Shown here one piece after another: positions 5,397 through 9,828 of a stretch of 9,828 nucleotides of DNA. Made by a program: the position numbers and the translations under genes. The stretch's first letter is position 1. Each line of letters starts with the position of its first letter. Under the pieces are notes generated by a model, which was given only the letters and a program-made list of their open reading frames with translations, was not told the origin of the DNA and ran no database searches. The DNA comes from Bacteroidales bacterium (lineage in GTDB: Bacteria > Bacteroidota > Bacteroidia > Bacteroidales > UBA932), in NCBI GenBank assembly GCA_016303175.1, contig JAEDMF010000058.1, forward strand, positions 1-9,828. Reading direction: 5' to 3'.

Positions 5397-7370
5397 ATGG
5401 AAGGAAAGCAAAAGTTCATACAAGTAATTCTGCCTCTGAAGTTGGAATGGGAGCCATATTACAAGGTTCCCGAGGGGGTTGAAGTGCAAGAGGGCGACAG
5501 AGTGTGGCTTTCCTTCGCCGGACGGCCTTATCTTGCGGTCGTCTCCCATACGGACGCAGTGCCTGATGAGGGCATAAAGATATCGTCCATCAAGGAGTTC
5601 CACTACAAAGACGAAAAGATAGCTCCCATTCTGCCGACAGAGCTGGCATTGTGGAGAACTGCGGCGGAGTACTATTTATGTACTGTGGGAGAAGTTTACA
5701 AAGTTGCCTACCCTCCTCTGCGTGCTGACAATGCAGTTTCAAAGTCAAAAAAGGAGGAATTTGTGCCTATGGGCAAAGAGCCCGAGCTTGATGAAAAAAC
5801 AAAGGCGCTTGCCGATGCCGTAGAGAGAGCCATACACGCCGATGGAGCGGGCTGCAGCGGAGGCTTGGCAGGCGCGGAAGCAGTGGATGACGCGGAGACA
5901 ATGGATGGCGCGGAGACAATGGATGGCGCGGAGACAGTGGATGGTGCGGAGACAGTGGATAGCGCGGAGGCAGTGGCTGACGCCGATGGAGCGGGTCGCA
6001 GCGGAGGTTTGGTAGGCGCGGAGGCAGTGGCTGGCGCCGAGATAGTGGCTAACGCCGATGGAGCGGGTCGTAGCGGAGGTTTGGCAGGCGCGGAAGCAGT
6101 GGAACGGGACGAAAAGAATGAGCCAGCAGACAATCCAGGTAGGCAAATAAAAACTGCACCTAAACCCCTGCTATTGCAGTGTCCGCAGGCCAACGACATA
6201 TTTCAAAGCCTCTGCCATCGAACCTCAGGCAACATTCTCTGGTGTGTACCGGAGCAGACCTTTTCCAAAGCCCTCGAAAAAAAACTGAAAAAGGACCTCG
6301 GTTCCAGACTCGTAGTATGGACTTCCGCCCTAACCCCTGCGAGAAAAAGGGCTGCGCTGGAAGCAATACGAAGCAACAGAAGCTACATCATCCTTGGAAC
6401 TCGTTCCGCCCTCTTCCTTCCTCACAAAAACCTTTCCCTCATAATGGTGCAAGACGAGCACGACAGCTCCTACAAACAGGTCTCCCCTGCCCCACGCTAC
6501 AATGCCAGAGACACCGCAGTGATGCTCGCCTCCATAATGCATTGTCCCATAATCCTAAGCAGCGCAACCCCCTCGCTCGAGAGCATATACAACTGTATGA
6601 CAGGGCGTTACACTTCCATCTGCCAAACTGATGCACCTACAGTGGAATATGAAGTCATTGACACTGTAGCAGAGATGCGCAAAAGAGGTATGGTTGGCCA
6701 AGTTCCTCTCAAACTTATCCACTACTGCAAAGCAAACGCCTGCACACCCGCCTTCTACAAGCCTCGCAAAGCACTCTTCCCGAAAATTGAAGAGCTGTTG
6801 CCGGGACTCGAAGCCACGTTTGCTCCAGAGGTATTCGTCAGCGACGACCTTGTCGGCAAACCTCTGCCCGAAGGAACACAATGCCTTGCAATCTACGGAG
6901 TTGATGCACTTCTGGGACGCAACGACTTCCGCGCCGACGAAAAAGCCCTCCAGACCATCGCCGGTGCCGGGGGACAGATGGAAAGCCTAGGAAAGAAGGA
7001 ATGCTCCCCAAAAATATTCATAATAACACGGGAGAGTACCCACCCTGTATTCAGTGCTGTGAGAAATGGCATAACTCCCCTGCTGGAGGAAAGAAAATCT
7101 TTCGGATTGCCCCCATACAGCCGTCTTATCGACATAAAGTTCAGCGACCCGTTCCCGGACAGGCAGCAAAAAATGGAAAAAGAATTGAGTGCCCTCATTA
7201 TGGCTGAAAATCTATGCAGAATAATGCCGAGCAGTGATGGTTTGCGATTGATTTTTGCTAAAGACAAGTTGCTACGCGAACGCAAAGCGAGGCTCCGGGC
7301 CCTGCTTGCCGAGTTTGAAAAGAGCCGCAAGTACTTTTCCCACATTACCGTGGACGTTGACCCACTATAG
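5397..7370 (+). CDS. priA: Degenerate PriA-like primosomal protein, probably ATPase-dead
   Basis: A 657-residue PriA homologue; canonical PriA is the 3'-to-5' helicase that restarts stalled replication forks. The N-terminal 3'-DNA-binding domain is intact (residues 6-110, FIQVILPLKLEWEPYYKVPEG to VAYPPLR). Residues about 111-257 are a linker with Ala/Gly/Glu repeats. The helicase core is eroded: where Walker A (GVTGSGKTE) should be it reads LLLQCPQANDIFQ (258-270). Motif II is QDEHDSSYKQ (352-361) instead of DEEH. TRSALF (335-340) and SSATPSLES (388-396) remain. All paired zinc-binding cysteines are missing. GRAGR is replaced by GAGGQ (523-527). The C-terminal domain is recognisable (ERKSFGLPPYSRLIDI onward). 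The frame is open throughout, so selection probably maintains it, perhaps as a DNA-binding primosome scaffold. Start chosen from the PriA N-terminus and the -7 box at 5376. Confidence 0.88.
   Translation: MEGKQKFIQVILPLKLEWEPYYKVPEGVEVQEGDRVWLSFAGRPYLAVVSHTDAVPDEGIKISSIKEFHYKDEKIAPILPTELALWRTAAEYYLCTVGEVYKVAYPPLRADNAVSKSKKEEFVPMGKEPELDEKTKALADAVERAIHADGAGCSGGLAGAEAVDDAETMDGAETMDGAETVDGAETVDSAEAVADADGAGRSGGLVGAEAVAGAEIVANADGAGRSGGLAGAEAVERDEKNEPADNPGRQIKTAPKPLLLQCPQANDIFQSLCHRTSGNILWCVPEQTFSKALEKKLKKDLGSRLVVWTSALTPARKRAALEAIRSNRSYIILGTRSALFLPHKNLSLIMVQDEHDSSYKQVSPAPRYNARDTAVMLASIMHCPIILSSATPSLESIYNCMTGRYTSICQTDAPTVEYEVIDTVAEMRKRGMVGQVPLKLIHYCKANACTPAFYKPRKALFPKIEELLPGLEATFAPEVFVSDDLVGKPLPEGTQCLAIYGVDALLGRNDFRADEKALQTIAGAGGQMESLGKKECSPKIFIITRESTHPVFSAVRNGITPLLEERKSFGLPPYSRLIDIKFSDPFPDRQQKMEKELSALIMAENLCRIMPSSDGLRLIFAKDKLLRERKARLRALLAEFEKSRKYFSHITVDVDPL
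5838..6101 (+). repeat. In-frame coding repeat array inside priA
   Basis: Two nested repeat types encode residues 148-235. Three 48-base units encode ADGAGxSGGLxGAEAV (5838-5885, 5982-6029, 6054-6101). Five 18-base units (5886-5975) encode D-[DGS]-AE-[TA]-[MV], followed by a sixth related copy, AGAEIV, at 6030-6047. The long units are spaced 144 and 72 bases, so a 72-base higher-order period is present. Near-identity between copies indicates recent expansion by slippage or unequal recombination. All periods are multiples of three, so length changes keep the frame. Confidence 0.9.
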
Positions 7371-7430
7371 GCTGTCCATAGTCTGCAAACACGAGAATTC
7401 GGCACTCTATTGAACAAAAACTGCTAAAAG

Positions 7431-7462
7431 TTTTGCAAATTCCAAAAAGTTTGTTACCTTTG
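7431..7462 (+). promoter_or_regulatory. Promoter of tRNA-Phe
   Basis: TTTTG (7431-7435) and TACCTTTG (7455-7462) are separated by 19 bases, the best full match in the window to the Bacteroidetes -33/-7 pattern. Transcription would begin a few bases before the mature tRNA 5' end at 7476. Confidence 0.75.
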
Positions 7463-7475
7463 CAATCCCAAACAC

Positions 7476-7548
7476 GGTGTCATAGCTCAGTTGGTAGAGC
7501 AAAGGACTGAAAATCCTTGTGTCCCTGGTTCGATTCCCGGTGACACCA
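7476..7548 (+). tRNA. tRNA-Phe (anticodon GAA)
   Basis: A 73-base cloverleaf. The acceptor GGTGTCA (7476-7482) pairs with TGACACC (7541-7547) and discriminator A. The D-arm is GCTC..GAGC with TTGGTAGA in the loop. The anticodon stem AAGGA/TCCTT encloses CTGAAAA, so the anticodon is GAA. The T-arm carries GGTTCGATTCC. CCA is not encoded (CAG follows the discriminator). It is transcribed alone, from its own promoter to its own terminator. Confidence 0.97.
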
Positions 7549-7596
7549 CAGGAAAAAAGCACGCAATTCTCGCGTGCTTTTTTCTTGTGGTGTCAC
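7540..7596 (+). terminator. tRNA-Phe terminator with extended 25-bp stem reaching into the tRNA
   Basis: The core terminator is GCACGC (7559-7564) with GCGTGC (7572-7577), a 7-base loop and six Ts (7578-7583). The complementarity continues outward: 7540-7564 pairs with 7572-7596 over 25 positions with a single G-T pair (7551/7585). The left arm includes the whole 3' acceptor strand and discriminator of the tRNA, so the right arm carries an antisense copy of the tRNA 3' end. Confidence 0.85.
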
Positions 7597-7647
7597 AACA
7601 CCTTTAATACTTTTATAAGAAAAAGTTAAGATTTGCACAGAAGTTCT

Positions 7648-7655
7648 TACATTTG
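7648..7655 (+). promoter_or_regulatory. -7 box for the deaminase gene
   Basis: TACATTTG fits TAnnTTTG. Its -33 partner is weak (GTTAAG near 7625). It lies 7 bases before the ATG at 7663 and 22 before the ATG at 7678, so use of the first ATG would make the message nearly leaderless. Confidence 0.5.
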
Positions 7656-7662
7656 CATTATA

Positions 7663-8151
7663 ATGACAATAGACAAAATGGAAGAAGAAATGCACAGCAA
7701 ATATATGCAGATGGCAATAGAGGAGGCTCGGACCGGGATATTAAACAATCACGGCGGGCCTTTCGGGGCAGTGATTGTGAAGGATGGAGAAGTGATTGCC
7801 ACAGGGCACAACAAGGTGCTGCTCAACAACGACGCGACCGCCCACGGCGAGATTGAGGCAATCAGGGCCGCGGGTCAGAAACTGCACAGCTTCGACTTGT
7901 CAGGATGCATCCTTTACACGACCGGAGAACCCTGCCATATGTGTCTGTGCGCCTGCATGTGGGCCAATATCGACAAAATCTATTATGGATGCACCATCGA
8001 GGACAACGGGCTTATAGGCTTCCGGGACGACAAGTTCGACAAGATATTCGGAGGTCGGGACAAGTTGGCGGGATTTATGACCGAAGTCGAGCGCCGCAGC
8101 TGCCTGGAACTGTTCCAGCTTTACCGCAGTCTCAAGCACAGAACCTACTAA
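7663..8151 (+). CDS. Nucleoside/guanine deaminase, CDA fold
   Basis: A 162-residue zinc deaminase of the cytidine-deaminase superfamily, in the guanine/nucleoside-deaminase branch; these act hydrolytically in purine or pyrimidine salvage. Zinc and catalytic residues are visible: HGE at 61-63 (H61 binds zinc, E63 is the proton shuttle) and PCHMC at 90-94 (C91, C94). GGPFGAVIVKDGEVIATGHN (31-50) is the conserved substrate-side strand and loop. The C-terminal region (NGLIGFRDDKFDKIF, 115-129) resembles the GFDDSFIY segment of guanine deaminases. Substrate is not certain; a TadA role is less likely. The ATG at 7678 is an alternative start. The frame extends to a TTG at 7633, but that lies upstream of the -7 box. 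Its last 20 bases overlap the converging ATPase remnant. Confidence 0.9.
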   Translation: MTIDKMEEEMHSKYMQMAIEEARTGILNNHGGPFGAVIVKDGEVIATGHNKVLLNNDATAHGEIEAIRAAGQKLHSFDLSGCILYTTGEPCHMCLCACMWANIDKIYYGCTIEDNGLIGFRDDKFDKIFGGRDKLAGFMTEVERRSCLELFQLYRSLKHRTY

Positions 8152-8540
8152 ATTTGCGTGTAACCAGTTTGAACAATTCACTTAAGGCAAGTACGCCGAA
8201 TGAAAGTCCGATTACAGTCCACCACTGACCTGACGTCAAAGGGGCAAACTTAAAGAGTGACTGCATTCCCGGAACAAGGAGCACGAGCAATGTGAGCGCG
8301 GTCACAAATGCAATCGTAAGCCAGAGCCATCTGTTTGTGAACATCTTGTAAGTGAACCAATTGTGGCCGGATCTGATGCTGAAGATGATTGTAAAATGGC
8401 AGAACACCATCACTGCAAATGTCATTGTCCTGGCAACGTCAACCGAAGTCTTCATTCCTATATCATAAAGGCCGCAAGAGTGCTGATACCTATTATCAAT
8501 GACTGTATGATACATTCTCAGAGTGATGGTCACAGCTCCG
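8132..8540 (-). pseudogene. C-terminal remnant of a P-type cation (Ca2+-like) ATPase
   Basis: From about 8458 down to the stop at 8132 the minus strand encodes GMKTSVDVARTMTFAVMVFC and about 90 further residues with hydrophobic segments ending SELFKLVTRKFSRFCA, matching the cation-ATPase C-terminal membrane domain. Upstream the reading breaks: the membrane segment IIQSLIIGISTLAAFMI (about 8460-8515) is in another frame and meets TAG, consistent with two extra bases near 8459-8462. TITLRMYHTVI (about 8505-8540) is in the first frame again. The pump's catalytic domains are absent, so only a decaying 3' end remains. Nothing is recognised between 8540 and about 8800, which may be unrelated or further decayed sequence. 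Confidence 0.75.
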
Positions 8541-8800
8541 CCAGGCTTGAAACAGAGCGTTTTCAAGCCGATGACCATCGTATGAAGGGACTGCGATGTC
8601 AGCATAGGCGGTAGTCGCTTTGAGGGAACGTATTCTTGGTATCGTGGCAACAAGCAGCAAATGACCAAGCCCGCAAGACGGACAGACATCAACGTCTGGA
8701 CCTTTGGTCTGGCAGATGTCCCGCCATCCCTTCCGAGGCCTCTGCTTCGGTACGGGAACGAAGCCAAGCTGCACCTGAACATCACGCAGAGTGTCCCGGC

Positions 8801-9097
8801 AGGTCTGCTTCGGACGAGATTGACCTTGCTTCCCAGCTTACGATGACTCGTCTGGAGAACCGCCTGTCCCGCAAGGAACTGTTCGATATCGGAGAGGCCT
8901 TCATCGATGACTTCATCGCCGGACTTGCAGGGAACGTGAAACTCAAAAGGATATCTGCAAACTGGCTTGACACTGCGATTGCCTCCTACGAGGCCACCGG
9001 TGAAGAAGTGCGTATATTCCATTCATTTATGTACAAGGCCGGTTCCTGGAATCATCAGCAAAGGGTTGTGGCCAAAATCGAGGTGAACATATTCTGA
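8801..9097 (+). pseudogene. IS1380-type transposase remnant with internal deletion
   Basis: The frame, open from an ATG at 8636, is recognisable from about residue 56. SDEIDLASQLTMTRLENRLS and RKELFDIGEAFIDDFI match the conserved 'SQPTMSRLEN..SRKDL' block of IS1380-family DDE transposases. It then jumps directly to AGLAGNVKLKRISANWLD and YKAGSWNHQQRVVAKIEVN, which in intact enzymes lie much later ('GLAGN...' and 'RSW...RRVIAKVE'). The middle, roughly 100-150 residues with the first catalytic aspartates, is missing, yet the frame stays open across the join near 8919. CTTCATCG occurs twice just before the join (8899-8906, 8911-8918), which may reflect microhomology deletion. The element is inactive. 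Confidence 0.75.
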
Positions 9098-9300
9098 TTG
9101 CTACTGCGACAGAGGACACTGCTGCGCTCCGCACTTGAAAAATCGCGCAATCCTGTGTCTTCTAACCATCTTCTAGTGCTGCCTTCAGGCACATCGAACT
9201 GATTTTGACGTAAAATCTGTGTGGCTCCGGGAAAATCCTAACTGATCGAACGGTTACCGAGAAGACAAAGCGTGGCGGCTATAAATAATGCAGGCTAAGT
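9098..9300 (+). mobile_element. Probable 3' end of the IS1380-type element, no gene
   Basis: No convincing coding frame is present. The segment follows the transposase remnant directly and ends with AATAATGCAGGCTAAG (9284-9299), which looks like an IS right end, but no matching inverted copy is found on the left, so the element boundary is not proven. The C-terminal transposase codons, if still here, are frameshifted beyond recognition. Confidence 0.35.
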
Positions 9301-9315
9301 ATCAGGTAAATTTCG

Positions 9316-9323
9316 TATCTTTG
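9316..9323 (+). promoter_or_regulatory. -7 box for the fic gene
   Basis: TATCTTTG lies four bases before the ATG at 9328. A -33 element is not evident. With this box, transcription would start at or next to the start codon, implying a leaderless message. It lies just outside the putative IS end. Confidence 0.45.
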
Positions 9324-9327
9324 GGAT

Positions 9328-9828
9328 ATGATTGACTTTGACACATATATAAGAATGGGTGAACCTGGCGGTAAGGAAAGGGCTGAGGCTTGGAAAACCG
9401 CTATTGGCCTTCAGGCCGTTGATGGACTGAAAACATCTGAGTACCTGAATGAGACTGCGGCTAAGCATATTGAGGGAGATATTACCATCGAGCAGGTTAA
9501 GGAACTCATCGACATCTATTATCAGTCAAAGACCAATCGTACACCAGAAGAAGATGAAGTCGAGGAAGCCGATAAAGCATCTGCAAACATTGCTCGTATC
9601 CTCAATGAGCCTTCGTTCACATTCTCTATTTATGGATTAACATCCATTCACAAAAGAATCTTTACAGGTATATTCAAATACGCTGGTGTTATTCGTGACT
9701 ACGAAATAATAAAAAATGAATGGGTCCTGGATGGTGACACAGTCAGCTACGGCTATGCATTCGAACTTAAAGATGCTATATCGCACGATATTCAAAAAGA
9801 ACGTGAATTCAATTATGCTGGTTTGGAC
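9328..9828 (+). CDS. Fic-family protein (partial, runs off the window)
   Basis: The first 167 residues of a Fic (AMPylating/nucleotidyl-transferase) protein, cut by the window edge before the HxFx(D/E)GNxR active site. Recognisable blocks are EAWKTAIGLQAVDGLKTSEYL (21-40), AKHIEGDITIEQVKELIDIYY (45-65), SIHKRIFTGIFKYAGVIRDY (106-125) and EWVLDGDTVSYG (131-142), as in Bacteroidetes Fic proteins. The helix with IEGD at 48-51 resembles the VbhA-type antitoxin helix fused at the N-terminus, but the residue four before E49 is Ala where the (S/T)xxxE(G/N) inhibition motif has Ser/Thr. The start is supported by the family N-terminus. It could be a toxin with built-in antitoxin or a regulatory AMPylator. 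Confidence 0.88.
   Translation, partial: MIDFDTYIRMGEPGGKERAEAWKTAIGLQAVDGLKTSEYLNETAAKHIEGDITIEQVKELIDIYYQSKTNRTPEEDEVEEADKASANIARILNEPSFTFSIYGLTSIHKRIFTGIFKYAGVIRDYEIIKNEWVLDGDTVSYGYAFELKDAISHDIQKEREFNYAGLD

Noticed and set aside
5337..5603. N-terminal extension of the kinase frame to 5603 on the minus strand
   Set aside because: It runs antisense through the start of the priA-like gene and both promoters; the P-loop position and -7 box support the start at 5336.
5708..6199. Repeat-rich minus-strand frames opposite the priA repeat array
   Set aside because: Mirror images of the in-frame repeats; the plus-strand frame continues into conserved PriA blocks on both sides.
8132..9022. A single 296-residue minus-strand gene
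   Set aside because: Only the C-terminal ~110 residues resemble the ATPase domain; the rest reads antisense across the IS1380-type remnant.

Overview
The window looks like a chromosomal segment of a Bacteroidales (Bacteroidetes) bacterium of moderate GC. The evidence is repeated -7 boxes of the Bacteroidetes type (TAnnTTTG: positions 2931, 5356 on the minus strand, 5376, 7455, 7648, 9316), no clear Shine-Dalgarno sites, and gene content typical of gut Bacteroidales (Obg, a PAP2 phosphatase, a dNK-type kinase, a Fic protein, an IS1380-type remnant). Genus cannot be fixed from the sequence alone.

Left part (1-2870), accessory. An AT-rich start with nested inverted repeats (18-188) is followed by about 850 bases (190-1066) that are GC-rich, carry no credible gene, and are packed with short, well-formed hairpins. 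A leader (1067-1334) with more hairpins and an 11-base tandem repeat precedes two unrecognised genes. The first (1335-2059) has its N-terminal end out of frame with the rest. The second (2108-2797) is intact, has an 'SLTNAQILAWN' segment recalling phage-like Bacteroidetes proteins, and uses codons typical of strong expression. A terminator closes the unit at 2831-2864. This structured non-coding block plus two-gene module is the best candidate for an undescribed system.

Centre (2871-7600), core genome. A promoter at 2909-2938 serves obg and an overlapping PAP2 phosphatase gene. A deoxynucleoside kinase gene converges on them. Divergently from the kinase, with overlapping promoters, runs a PriA homologue that keeps its DNA-binding and C-terminal ends but has lost the Walker A motif, the zinc-binding region and the GRAGR motif; it also carries a 264-base in-frame repeat array. 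A tRNA-Phe(GAA) follows, with its own promoter and a terminator hairpin that extends back into the tRNA 3' end.

Right part (7600-9828). A CDA-fold nucleoside/guanine deaminase is followed by a zone of decay: the 3' end of a P-type cation ATPase gene on the minus strand with frameshifts, then an IS1380-type transposase with its middle deleted. The window ends inside a Fic-family gene, cut off before its catalytic motif.
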